From assembly GCF_017368795.1 (NCBI RefSeq), contig NZ_JAFNLL010000010.1, forward strand, positions 41,169 through 105,168: a stretch of DNA of 64,000 bases, read 5' to 3'. Each line of letters opens with the position of its first letter. Position 1 is the first letter of the stretch. Below the pieces are notes generated by a model, which ran no database searches, was not told the DNA's origin, and worked only from the letters and a program-made list of their open reading frames with translations. Shown here piece after piece: positions 9,760 to 17,897 of this stretch. Source of the stretch: Arthrobacter cavernae. GTDB lineage: Bacteria; Actinomycetota; Actinomycetes; Actinomycetales; Micrococcaceae. The translations under genes and the position numbers were made by a program.

Positions 9760-10446
9760 TTATTCAGCACCGGCTTCGTCGTCGTCATCCTCATCGTCGA
9801 AGTCGTCGTCTTCGTCCTCGGAGTCTTCGTCGTCGTCGGGCAGGGCGTCATCCGCTGCGTCCGACGCATCGTCGTCCGCCGCGTCCTCGGCCGCCTCTTC
9901 CGCATGCTCCCCTGCAGCTTCCCCGGCCAGTTCCTCCACCGGTTCTTCGACCACGGGGGTCTCGTCTTCCGGGCGGACCCGCTTGGCCCACGGAATCCAT
10001 TCCGGGGCCAGGATGGAGTCCTCGGAGGGCAGCAGGCCCAGCTCGCTGACAGTGACAACCTTGGAGCGCGAATTGCGCGTCACCACGGCGTACCACTGCC
10101 AGCCGAGGTAGCCGCTGAGCCGCGACTCGAAGAGGTGGGTCACCACGCGGTCGCCCTCGGACTTGGCGGCAAGGTGCGCGCCGATCTCACCCGGCCCGGC
10201 AATGGTGGCCACTGCTTCGCGGGCGACATCGACGGCGGACGCCAGGAAGGCGTCCGGCTTGCCGGTGCGCCACACCGGAACCCCGGCGCGCGGTTTGCCT
10301 GCACCGGACTTCTCGGCACCGGCCCTGCCGCTGCCGGCCTTCCGCGCAGAGCCGGCCCCGGCGTCAGGAGCCTGTGCTGCTGCGGCGGGGGCAGTTGCTG
10401 CGGAGGCTGCGTCTGCCGGGGTGCTCTCTGCGGATTCCGAAGTCAT
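9760..10446 (-). CDS. DUF3027 domain protein with acidic tail
   Basis: 228 residues. Residues about 1-60 are Ala/Gly/Lys-rich and disordered; the DUF3027 core (about 62-165) contains GEIGAHL, DRVVTHLFESRLSGYLGWQWYAVVTR and LLPSEDSILAPEWIPWAKRV, diagnostic of this actinobacterial family. From residue 170 on it is almost entirely Asp/Glu/Ala, an extreme acidic tail. Function unknown. Located eight bases downstream of the CspB-like gene on the same strand, so likely co-transcribed; this pairing is conserved in actinobacteria, hinting at a shared nucleic-acid-related role (inference). Confidence 0.85.
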   Translation of the reverse strand: MTSESAESTPADAASAATAPAAAAQAPDAGAGSARKAGSGRAGAEKSGAGKPRAGVPVWRTGKPDAFLASAVDVAREAVATIAGPGEIGAHLAAKSEGDRVVTHLFESRLSGYLGWQWYAVVTRNSRSKVVTVSELGLLPSEDSILAPEWIPWAKRVRPEDETPVVEEPVEELAGEAAGEHAEEAAEDAADDDASDAADDALPDDDEDSEDEDDDFDDEDDDDEAGAE

Positions 10447-10454
10447 GGGCAGGC

Positions 10455-10838
10455 CTAAGCGTCCAGCTCGTCGGCAACCTTGCGCAGTGCCATCGCAATG
10501 GCCTTGCCCTTGTTGCCTTCGGGGTACTTGCCGGCGGACAGCGATCCGGAGAGGTTGTCCAGGACGGTGACGAGGTCCTGCACCATGGGGGCCAGGTCCT
10601 TGGCGTTCACGCGCTTGGCCTTGGCAACGGACGGCGTCTTCTCCAGGACCCGGACACCCAGGGCCTGTGCTCCGCGGCGGCTATCAGCCACGCCGAACTC
10701 CACGCGGGTGCCGGCCTTGAGTTCCGTCACTCCTGCGGGCAGAGACGTCTTGGGCAGGAAAACCTCCTGGCCATCCTCGGCTGCGAGGAATCCGAAGCCC
10801 TTGTCCTTGTCATACCACTTGACCTTGCCGGTAGGCAC
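10455..10838 (-). CDS. CspB-like cold-shock domain protein, long actinobacterial form
   Basis: 127 residues from the GTG at 10838, preceded by GAAGAAGG; an upstream in-frame ATG would add 25 unsupported residues. Residues 1-66 form a cold-shock domain with RNP motifs KVKWYDKDKGFGFL and EVFLPKTSL; the C-terminal 60 residues (KRVNAKDLAPMVQDL..., GKAIAMALRKVADELDA) are helical and match the extended mycobacterial CspB type rather than the 67-residue CspA. Expected to bind single-stranded RNA or DNA in the cytoplasm. A typical short CspA is encoded separately at 23133. Confidence 0.9.
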   Translation of the reverse strand: MPTGKVKWYDKDKGFGFLAAEDGQEVFLPKTSLPAGVTELKAGTRVEFGVADSRRGAQALGVRVLEKTPSVAKAKRVNAKDLAPMVQDLVTVLDNLSGSLSAGKYPEGNKGKAIAMALRKVADELDA

Positions 10839-11053
10839 GTAATCAACCTTCTTCGTTCTTGCTTTGGAGACACGTCGGGCCGCCACCGCATCCGCAGGGT
10901 AGTGCGGGTACAAGGGTGGCAGCTCGGTCCGTGTTGGTCTGTTCCTTCAAGGTTATCCTGCCTTGCCCCGTAATCCCGCTTTGCGGCGCGGATACAGGGG
11001 TGCGGGCATGCGGCGGCGGACACCGGCGGGCCGCGGCTGTTAGCGTTTGAGGC

Positions 11054-11269
11054 ATGACATCCACCGGCTACCGCCGCCCCCTCATGATCGTTGCCGCCGC
11101 CGTCGCGGTGTTGTCGCTGGCGGCTGTTGCCGCCGTCATGGCGATTGCCTTCGGTGGCGGAGCGGCCCCGGTCTGGGTGACGTCCACTGCCCTGTACGGG
11201 CTGCCGCTCGCGTTCACCCTGATGATCGTGCTGCTCCTGGACGATGTGCGACGCCGGCGCCGACAATAA
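11054..11269 (+). CDS. Small two-helix membrane protein
   Basis: 71 residues: basic N-terminus, hydrophobic helices at about 9-33 and 40-62, and an Arg-rich end (DDVRRRRRQ), giving a protein with both termini inside. Not recognised as a named family. A TAGCGT box at 11041-11046 lies exactly seven bases before the ATG and no Shine-Dalgarno is seen, so the mRNA is probably leaderless. Followed by the XPB partner gene on the same strand 50 bp downstream, which has its own similar box. Confidence 0.7.
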   Translation: MTSTGYRRPLMIVAAAVAVLSLAAVAAVMAIAFGGGAAPVWVTSTALYGLPLAFTLMIVLLLDDVRRRRRQ

Positions 11270-11306
11270 GGTCAGCCTGACACGGGCTCAGGGCGCCGGG
11301 TGGCGG

Positions 11307-11312
11307 TAACGT
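11307..11312 (+). promoter_or_regulatory. -10 box for leaderless XPB-partner gene
   Basis: TAACGT with seven bases to the ATG at 11320, matching the actinobacterial TANNNT consensus; transcription would begin at the start codon. Confidence 0.5.
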
Positions 11313-11319
11313 TGGAGTG

Positions 11320-13788
11320 ATGTCCCTCATACGCGCGCTTAGCAAGGAACTGGAGGCACGCAGCGACAACTCGCTGCGTGCCCTGTTTGCCGCCCGACCG
11401 GACCTGATGTCGCCAACGGCGCCGGATTTCGCGGTCCTGGCCGCACGCGCAAGTGCACGCGTCAGTGTGCAGCGGGCCCTGGAACGGCTCAACAAACCCG
11501 AGATGCAGGTCCTGGAAACACTGCACCTGTGCACCAACACCGATACCGGGCACAGCGCGTCCGCCGCGGGACTGAAAAAGGTCATTGCCGGGGCCACGAT
11601 CGCGGCCCTCGAACCGATCCTTGCCAAGCTCCAGGAACTGGCGCTGGTGCACCGGGCCGAGCCCCCGGCCGGGGCCGCTTCACACGGCCACACCCGGCAG
11701 CGCTTCTATTTGCCCGTGGGCAGCCTCAGGGATGTCATCGGCATTTATCCTGCAGGACTGGGCCGCAGCTACACCGAACTGGTCCGGCTGCAGCCCGCCT
11801 TCGCCCAGCGCGTGGTCCAGTTGGTTGCCGAACTCCACGAGAGCGGCGTGGGCATCCACGCCGCCAGCACCCCGATGGACGCGGCCCTGGCCCTGCAGCG
11901 CTGGACGTCCAGCCCCGAAAGCATGCAGGAGATCCTCTCACACGCCCCGGAGCGCACCAGGGGCCTGCTCGACAAGTTCGGCAGCTGGGCGATGGGCGCG
12001 GTCCCGCAGGCGCAGCGCCGGGCGTCCGTCGTCCACGAAAACGCCGACGTCGGACCGGTCGATTGGCTGCTGGCGCGCGGCCTGCTGGTGCCCCTTGATG
12101 CCGCGCACGTTGAGCTTCCGCACAGTGTGGGGATTGCCCTGCGCGGAGGCGCCATCGTGGACCACTTCACCGTGGCCCCGCCCGTCCCCGAGCTCGGCAG
12201 CACCAGTGCTGCCCTGCGCCGGAACGCCGCGATGGGTGCCATCGCGGAAACCCTGCGCCTCACCGGTGAACTGCTGGCCGCCGTCCGCGAGCAGCCGCTG
12301 GCCACGCTGCGCAGCGGCGGTGTGGGCGTGCGTGAACTCAGGCGCCTCGCCGAGGCCATGCGCTACGGGACGAATGAGACGGCCGTTCTCCTGGAAATCT
12401 GCGCCCTGTCGGGGTTGCTCCGACTCGACGTCGACACCTCCACGTGGGTGCAGCCGCCGTCGCTGGAATGGCTCGGTCTCCCCCGCCAGGACCAGTGGCT
12501 GTGGCTCGTCAATGCCTGGCTCGCCAGCGAGCGTGCGCCGTCACTGGTGGGCCAGCCGCTCACGGGCCCCGCGCCGGCCTCCGCGACGCACCATGGCGCG
12601 GCCAGCACCACCATCAACGCCCTATCTGCGGAGGCGCAGCGGCCCGACGCCCCGGTGGTCCGGCGTCGGATCCTGGAAATCCTGGACGAGCTGACGGTGG
12701 AGGCCGCAGCCCCCGACGGCCGGGCCCCCGTCCTGAACACGGCCGCCGTGATGGAACGGGCCGAATGGACCCAGCCCCGCATGTCGCGCCGTTTCAGTTC
12801 GCTGGTGCGCGGCATCCTGCAGGAGGCCGAGCTCCTGGGGCTCATGGGTTCCGGGGCCTTCACGCAGCTGGGCTCGGCCCTAGCGGCCGGGCGGCCGGAG
12901 CAGGCCCTGGAAATCCTCGGCGAGCACTTGCCGGCGGCCGTCAGCCATGTGCTGCTGCAGGCTGACCTGACGGCCGTGGCACCGGGCTACCTGTCGCCGG
13001 AGATCAGCGGGAAACTGCTTCTCATGGCCGACGCCGAGGGGCAGGGCCCGGCCACGATCTACCGCTTCTCCGGGGACTCAGTGCGGCGGGCGCTCGACGC
13101 CGGCCATGACGCCGCTTCCCTGCTCGATTTCCTGCGCGAGCACTCCGCTACCGATGTTCCGCAGCCGCTGGAGTATCTGGTGCAGGACACGGCGTCCCGG
13201 CACGGCCGCTTGCGGGTGTCCACGAGTGCCAGCTTCATCCAGAGCGACGACGAATCGGCCATCTCCGAACTTCTGAACGAGGACGGCACCTCGGTACTTG
13301 GGCTGGTCCGCATCGCTCCCACGGTCCTGACGTCCACGGCCAGCCCGCGCGAGGTGGCCCGGACCCTGCGCGGACTCGGACTCTCGCCCACCGTCCAGGA
13401 CGCGGAGGCCGCCGTCGTGCGCCTGAAACGGACCACCGCGCTGCCCGGCAGTGTCCGTCCGCTGTATGCGGCGCCGCGGACGGCTCCGCCGGACGACGAG
13501 GTCGACGCCCAGATCGCCGTGTTGCGCCAGCAACGCCATGCGCCGAACGTTACGGGCGAGGCGAGCGCGCAGCTCGGCCTGGAAACACTGCAGAAGGCCA
13601 TCCGGCTTAAGCAGGCGGTGACCATGAACGTGGTGGACAGCCTGGGCAACTCCAACACCGAAACGGTGGTTCCGGTGTCCGTGTCCGGCGGGCGCGTCCG
13701 CGTGTTCGATCCGGGCAAGGACACCGAACGGGTCCTGTCCATCCACCGGATCATCGACGTCGAAGCTGCAGGGGAGCTGCAGAAGTGA
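11320..13788 (+). CDS. Helicase-associated partner protein of XPB (Helicase_C_3 domain)
   Basis: 822 residues. Begins MSLIRALSKELEARSDNSLRALFAARPDL, the hallmark of the large protein encoded immediately upstream of XPB in actinobacteria. It contains winged-helix-like repeats in the first 450 residues and a C-terminal Helicase_C_3/XPB-associated region (about 480-640) including LLQADLTAVAPGYL, plus a final WYL-like beta segment (VSGGRVRVFDPGKDTERVLSIHRIIDVE). No Walker motifs, so not an ATPase itself. Eleven bases separate its stop from xpb, indicating one operon; probably loads or regulates XPB in DNA repair (inference). Start placed at the ATG seven bases after TAACGT. Confidence 0.88.
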   Translation: MSLIRALSKELEARSDNSLRALFAARPDLMSPTAPDFAVLAARASARVSVQRALERLNKPEMQVLETLHLCTNTDTGHSASAAGLKKVIAGATIAALEPILAKLQELALVHRAEPPAGAASHGHTRQRFYLPVGSLRDVIGIYPAGLGRSYTELVRLQPAFAQRVVQLVAELHESGVGIHAASTPMDAALALQRWTSSPESMQEILSHAPERTRGLLDKFGSWAMGAVPQAQRRASVVHENADVGPVDWLLARGLLVPLDAAHVELPHSVGIALRGGAIVDHFTVAPPVPELGSTSAALRRNAAMGAIAETLRLTGELLAAVREQPLATLRSGGVGVRELRRLAEAMRYGTNETAVLLEICALSGLLRLDVDTSTWVQPPSLEWLGLPRQDQWLWLVNAWLASERAPSLVGQPLTGPAPASATHHGAASTTINALSAEAQRPDAPVVRRRILEILDELTVEAAAPDGRAPVLNTAAVMERAEWTQPRMSRRFSSLVRGILQEAELLGLMGSGAFTQLGSALAAGRPEQALEILGEHLPAAVSHVLLQADLTAVAPGYLSPEISGKLLLMADAEGQGPATIYRFSGDSVRRALDAGHDAASLLDFLREHSATDVPQPLEYLVQDTASRHGRLRVSTSASFIQSDDESAISELLNEDGTSVLGLVRIAPTVLTSTASPREVARTLRGLGLSPTVQDAEAAVVRLKRTTALPGSVRPLYAAPRTAPPDDEVDAQIAVLRQQRHAPNVTGEASAQLGLETLQKAIRLKQAVTMNVVDSLGNSNTETVVPVSVSGGRVRVFDPGKDTERVLSIHRIIDVEAAGELQK

Positions 13789-13798
13789 GGAAGCAACA

Positions 13799-15442
13799 GT
13801 GAGCAACGGTCCGCTGATCGTACAAAGCGACAAGACCATCCTGCTGGAAGTGGACCACGAGCTCGCCACCGAGGCCCGGCATGCCATTGCGGCCTTCGCG
13901 GAACTCGAACGGGCGCCGGAGCACATGCACAGCTACCGGCTGACGCCCCTGGGCCTGTGGAACGCCCGGGCGGCCGGGCTTGACGCGGAGCAGGTGCTGG
14001 ACACGCTGTTGAAGTACTCCCGTTTCCCAGTGCCGCACGCGCTGCTGATCGACGTCGAGGAGACCATGTCCCGGTACGGCCGCCTGCGGCTGGAGAAGGA
14101 CCCGCAGCACGGCCTGGTGATGCGCACCGATGACTACCCCGTGCTGGAGGAAGTCATCCGGGCCAAGAAAATCGCGCCGCTGCTGGGGCCGCGGATCGAC
14201 GGCGAAACGGTGGTGGTCCACTCCTCCCAGCGCGGGCAGCTCAAGCAGCTGCTGCTCAAGCTCGGCTGGCCCGCGGAGGACCTGGCCGGCTATGTGGACG
14301 GCACGCCGCACCTGATCGCCCTGAACGAGGACGGCTGGAAGCTGCGCCCCTACCAGCAGCTGGCCACGGAGAACTTCTGGGCCGGCGGCAGCGGCGTCGT
14401 CGTGCTGCCCTGCGGCGCGGGCAAGACCCTGGTGGGCGCGGCAGCCATGGCCACGAGCTCCACCACCACGCTGATCCTGGTGACCAACACGGTGGCGGCG
14501 CGGCAGTGGAAGGACGAACTGCTCAAGCGCACCTCGCTGACGGAGGACGAGATCGGCGAGTACTCGGGCGCTGTGAAGGAGGTCCGGGCCGTCACGATCG
14601 CCACCTACCAGGTGCTGACCACCAAGCGTGGCGGCCTCTACCCGCACTTGGAACTCGTGGACGGACACGACTGGGGCCTGATCATCTACGACGAGGTGCA
14701 CCTGCTGCCGGCACCGATCTTCCGCATGACGGCAGACCTGCAGGCCCGGCGCCGGTTGGGCCTTACCGCGACACTGGTGCGCGAGGACGGGCGCGAGGGC
14801 GAGGTCTTCAGCCTGATCGGCCCCAAACGCTACGACGCCCCTTGGAAGGACATTGAGGCGCAGGGCTACATCGCACCGGCCGACTGCGTGGAGGTCCGGG
14901 TGGACCTGCCGCGGGACGAGCGCGTGGCCTACGCCATGGCCGACGACGCCGACAAGTACCGGCTGTGCGCCACCTCGGAGACCAAGACGCAGCTGGTGGA
15001 GCGGATCGTGGCCCGGCACGAAGGCGAGCAGCTGCTGGTGATCGGCCAGTACATCGACCAACTGGACGAGATCGGCGAGCGCCTGGACGCCCCCGTCATC
15101 AAGGGCGAAACACCTGTGAAGGTGCGGCAGGCGCTGTTTGATGCCTTCCGCGCCGGGGAGGTGCACACCCTGGTGGTGTCCAAGGTGGCGAACTTCTCCA
15201 TCGACCTGCCGGAGGCGTCCGTGGCCATCCAGGTCTCCGGATCCTTCGGGTCCCGGCAGGAGGAGGCGCAGCGCCTGGGACGGCTGCTGCGGCCCAAGCA
15301 GGACGGCCGCTCGGCCCGCTTCTATTCGCTCGTGGCCCGGGACACCCTGGACCAGGACTTCGCCGCGAAGCGGCAGCGGTTCCTCGCGGAGCAGGGCTAC
15401 GCCTACCGGATCGTGGACGCGAAGGACGTTGACGCGGCGTAG
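13799..15442 (+). CDS. XPB-type 3'-5' DNA repair helicase
   Basis: 547 residues from a GTG preceded by GTGAGGAAG. N-terminal damage-recognition-like domain, then a superfamily 2 helicase core: Walker A LPCGAGKTLVG (about 202-212), DEVH box (IIYDEVHLLPAP, about 296), motif III LTATLVREDG, and motif VI EEAQRLGRLLRPK. The gap between motifs holds the RED-like LVREDG loop of XPB. Bacterial XPB homologues unwind DNA and are thought to act in nucleotide excision repair, although in actinobacteria the UvrABC pathway is also present. Forms an operon with the upstream Helicase_C_3 protein. Confidence 0.95.
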   Translation: MSNGPLIVQSDKTILLEVDHELATEARHAIAAFAELERAPEHMHSYRLTPLGLWNARAAGLDAEQVLDTLLKYSRFPVPHALLIDVEETMSRYGRLRLEKDPQHGLVMRTDDYPVLEEVIRAKKIAPLLGPRIDGETVVVHSSQRGQLKQLLLKLGWPAEDLAGYVDGTPHLIALNEDGWKLRPYQQLATENFWAGGSGVVVLPCGAGKTLVGAAAMATSSTTTLILVTNTVAARQWKDELLKRTSLTEDEIGEYSGAVKEVRAVTIATYQVLTTKRGGLYPHLELVDGHDWGLIIYDEVHLLPAPIFRMTADLQARRRLGLTATLVREDGREGEVFSLIGPKRYDAPWKDIEAQGYIAPADCVEVRVDLPRDERVAYAMADDADKYRLCATSETKTQLVERIVARHEGEQLLVIGQYIDQLDEIGERLDAPVIKGETPVKVRQALFDAFRAGEVHTLVVSKVANFSIDLPEASVAIQVSGSFGSRQEEAQRLGRLLRPKQDGRSARFYSLVARDTLDQDFAAKRQRFLAEQGYAYRIVDAKDVDAA

Positions 15443-15494
15443 GAACGGCCCAGGCCCCGCGGCGAGTTCGCACTCTTGGCTCAGGCGCTCTGGC

Positions 15495-16397
15495 TCAGGG
15501 CTTGAGCAGGTAGTCCGCGGCCGTGTCCCGGACCGCCGCGCTCAGGGCATCGAGCATCCGCGACGGCGTACGCCAGCGCTGCCAGTAGAGGGCGACGTCG
15601 AAGGGCCGGTCCGGTGCCAGCTCCACCAAGCGCCCGGCGTCGAGGTCCGGCCCGCATTGGATCTCCGGCACCAGGCCCCAGCCGAGCCCCAACCGGATGG
15701 CGTCGGCGAAGTCCTGGGTCGCGGGCACGTAATGCCGGGGACCCGGGACGGCGACGGGGCTGCCGAGCAGGGTTTCGAGGAACTTCCGCTGGTAGCTGTC
15801 CTTGCGGTCGAAGTCGACTGCGGGCGCGGCGTTGAGGGCATGGGGATGGATGCCGCCGGGCAGCCAGCGGTCCACGAACTCCGGCGCGGCAACCGCCCGG
15901 TACCGCATGACGCCCAGACCCTCCACACGGCAGCCCTGGACGGGCTCGGGCGTGGCCGTCACGGCCGCCATCACGGTCCCCGAGCGCAGCAGGGACGTGG
16001 AATGCTGCTCGTCGTCGCGGTGTAGATCGAAGGTGACGCCAAGATCCTTGGGCACCCGGACCAGCGCCTTAAGGAACCAGACGGCCAGCGAATCGGCGTT
16101 GACCACGACGGGCACGGCCACATGCCCGGGGCCTGCGGGCAGGCCGAGCTCCGCTCCGGCGTCGGCCTCCAGCTGGGCGAGCTGCCGGGCGAGCCGCAGC
16201 ACCACTTCGCCGGCTTCCGTGGCCTGCACGGGGTTGCTGCGCTGCAGCAGCACCCGCCCGGCGCTCTGCTCGAGCGCTTTGAGCCGTTGGGAGACCGCCG
16301 ACGGCGTGATGTGGAGCAGGCGGGCCGCCGCCTCGAGCGTCCCTTCCGAGAGCACCGTGGCGAAGGTGAGCAGCTGTTCCGAAGGAAACCGAGTCAT
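15495..16397 (-). CDS. lysG: LysR-family regulator of amino-acid export (LysG/ArgP type)
   Basis: 300 residues. N-terminal winged helix-turn-helix (LSEGTLEAAARLLHITPSAVSQRLKALEQ, about 16-45) and a periplasmic-binding-like effector domain (about 90-290) ending in WQRWRTPSRMLDAL, closely resembling ArgP/LysG. Family members sense lysine, arginine or histidine and activate a divergent LysE/ArgO exporter; exactly that gene starts 68 bp away on the plus strand. Expected to bind the shared promoter region as a dimer of dimers. Confidence 0.92.
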   Translation of the reverse strand: MTRFPSEQLLTFATVLSEGTLEAAARLLHITPSAVSQRLKALEQSAGRVLLQRSNPVQATEAGEVVLRLARQLAQLEADAGAELGLPAGPGHVAVPVVVNADSLAVWFLKALVRVPKDLGVTFDLHRDDEQHSTSLLRSGTVMAAVTATPEPVQGCRVEGLGVMRYRAVAAPEFVDRWLPGGIHPHALNAAPAVDFDRKDSYQRKFLETLLGSPVAVPGPRHYVPATQDFADAIRLGLGWGLVPEIQCGPDLDAGRLVELAPDRPFDVALYWQRWRTPSRMLDALSAAVRDTAADYLLKP

Positions 16398-16465
16398 AAG
16401 GAGATCTTACGTAGCATGAGAATCTTTAGCTGGTCTGAATTACTGGGCGGCCATAGTGTCGATGG
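16398..16465 (+). promoter_or_regulatory. Shared lysG/lysE regulatory region
   Basis: 68 bp between divergent starts. TAGTGT at 16454-16459 is six bases before the lysE GTG, which suggests a leaderless lysE transcript. The AT-rich tract 16418-16445 is the probable LysG binding site. Confidence 0.5.
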
Positions 16466-17107
16466 GTGAACACCTCCGACATCCTCCACGCCGCAGGCCT
16501 TGGCCTCGGAACCGGACTGGCCCTCATCGTCGCCATCGGCGCGCAGAACGCCTTTGTGCTGCGACAGGGAATCCGCGGGCAACATGTCTGGCCCATTGTG
16601 GCCGTCTGTGCCCTCTCGGACGCCGCCCTCATCGCCGCCGGCGTAATAGGCACCGGTGCGCTGTTCACAGCGGCGCCGCTCGCCGTCGTCGTCCTCCGTT
16701 ACGTGGGGGCCGCCTTCCTGGTGGGGTACGGCGCCATGGCGGCGCGGCGCGCCCTGCGCCCGCAAGCGCTGACGGCGGCCGACGGCGGCACCTCCTCCCC
16801 GGCCGGCGGACGCGCAGGCCTGGCCGCCGCCCTGGCGACCGTCCTGGCCCTGACGTGGCTCAACCCGCACGTGTACCTGGATACCGTGGTGCTCCTTGGC
16901 TCCGTGGCCAATGCGCAGGGCGCGGGGCTGCAGTGGTGGTTCGGTGGGGGCGCCATGGTAGGCAGTGTCCTGTGGTTCTGCTCGCTGGGCTTCGGCGCGA
17001 GGCTTCTCCGCGGCTTCTTCGCCCGGCCGGCGTCGTGGCGGATCCTGGACGGCGGGATCGCCGTGACGATGACGGCGCTGGGAGTCGGGCTGGCGCTGGG
17101 CGGCTAG
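16466..17107 (+). CDS. lysE: LysE/ArgO-type basic amino-acid exporter
   Basis: 213 residues, the family length, with six predicted membrane helices. Starts with [26 protein letters not shown], the LysE/ArgO signature, and has the second conserved [18 protein letters not shown] block near residue 130. Exports L-lysine and/or L-arginine out of the cytoplasm, protecting against build-up from peptide uptake. GTG start at 16466 fits the leaderless promoter; an ATG at 16462 is out of frame. Controlled by the divergent LysG-like regulator. Confidence 0.93.
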   Translation: MNTSDILHAAGLGLGTGLALIVAIGAQNAFVLRQGIRGQHVWPIVAVCALSDAALIAAGVIGTGALFTAAPLAVVVLRYVGAAFLVGYGAMAARRALRPQALTAADGGTSSPAGGRAGLAAALATVLALTWLNPHVYLDTVVLLGSVANAQGAGLQWWFGGGAMVGSVLWFCSLGFGARLLRGFFARPASWRILDGGIAVTMTALGVGLALGG

Positions 17108-17175
17108 CAATTGTCGAGCGCCGCGCAGATTCCTCCCATCAAGCGTCCAGTCAACTCACAGAAACTGGGAGCATT

Positions 17176-17895
17176 ATGGATGTCATGAAAAAGAACGGCC
17201 CCGAAGCCAAGCTCCTTGTCGTCGACGACGAACCCAACATCCGTGAGCTGCTCTCCACGTCCCTGCGCTTCGCAGGCTTCGAGGTCGTGGCCGCTTCGAA
17301 TGGCCGCGAGGCGCTCGCCGCCGCCGAGCTGCACGCCCCGGACCTCGCCGTCCTGGACGTCATGCTCCCCGACATGGACGGCTTCACCGTCACCCGCCGC
17401 CTCCGGGCTTCCGGCAAGCACTTCCCCGTCCTGTTCCTCACCGCCAAGGACGATACCGAGGACAAGGTCACCGGCCTCACCGTGGGCGGGGACGACTACG
17501 TCACCAAGCCCTTCAGCCTGGACGAGGTGGTGGCCCGCATCCGCGCCGTGCTGCGCCGCACCCAGCCGCTGGAAGACGACGACGCCGTGATCCGCGTGGA
17601 TGACCTGGAACTCGACGACGACGCCCACGAGGTCCGCCGCGGCGGCACCGTGATCGAGCTGTCCCCCACCGAGTTCAAGCTGCTGCGCTACCTCATGCTC
17701 AACCCCAACCGGGTGCTGTCCAAGGCGCAGATCCTGGACCACGTGTGGGAGTACGACTTCAACGGCGATGCCTCCATTGTGGAGTCCTACATCTCCTACC
17801 TGCGCCGCAAGGTGGACATCGATCCCGATGCCGCAGCCCTGATCCAGACCAAGCGCGGCGTGGGCTACGTGCTGCGGACGGCAGAGAAGCGCTGA
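17176..17895 (+). CDS. OmpR/PhoB-family response regulator
   Basis: 239 residues. Receiver domain (12-125) with acidic pocket VVDDEP, phospho-acceptor Asp61 in VLDVMLPDMDG, and Thr-Lys in LTAKDD and TKPFS; C-terminal winged helix (about 140-235) with LSPTEFKLLRYLMLNPNRVLSK and RRKVD...RGVGYVLR. A second ATG three codons on has better ribosome-site spacing, so the first three residues are uncertain. The histidine kinase gene begins two bases past its stop, so the two form a two-component operon. Signal unknown; sequence style is that of the mycobacterial TrcR/TcrX group. Confidence 0.92.
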   Translation: MDVMKKNGPEAKLLVVDDEPNIRELLSTSLRFAGFEVVAASNGREALAAAELHAPDLAVLDVMLPDMDGFTVTRRLRASGKHFPVLFLTAKDDTEDKVTGLTVGGDDYVTKPFSLDEVVARIRAVLRRTQPLEDDDAVIRVDDLELDDDAHEVRRGGTVIELSPTEFKLLRYLMLNPNRVLSKAQILDHVWEYDFNGDASIVESYISYLRRKVDIDPDAAALIQTKRGVGYVLRTAEKR

Positions 17896-17897
17896 CC

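Noticed and set aside
13751..15166. Minus-strand open frame of 471 codons
   Set aside because: Antisense to the XPB helicase, whose motifs are complete on the plus strand.
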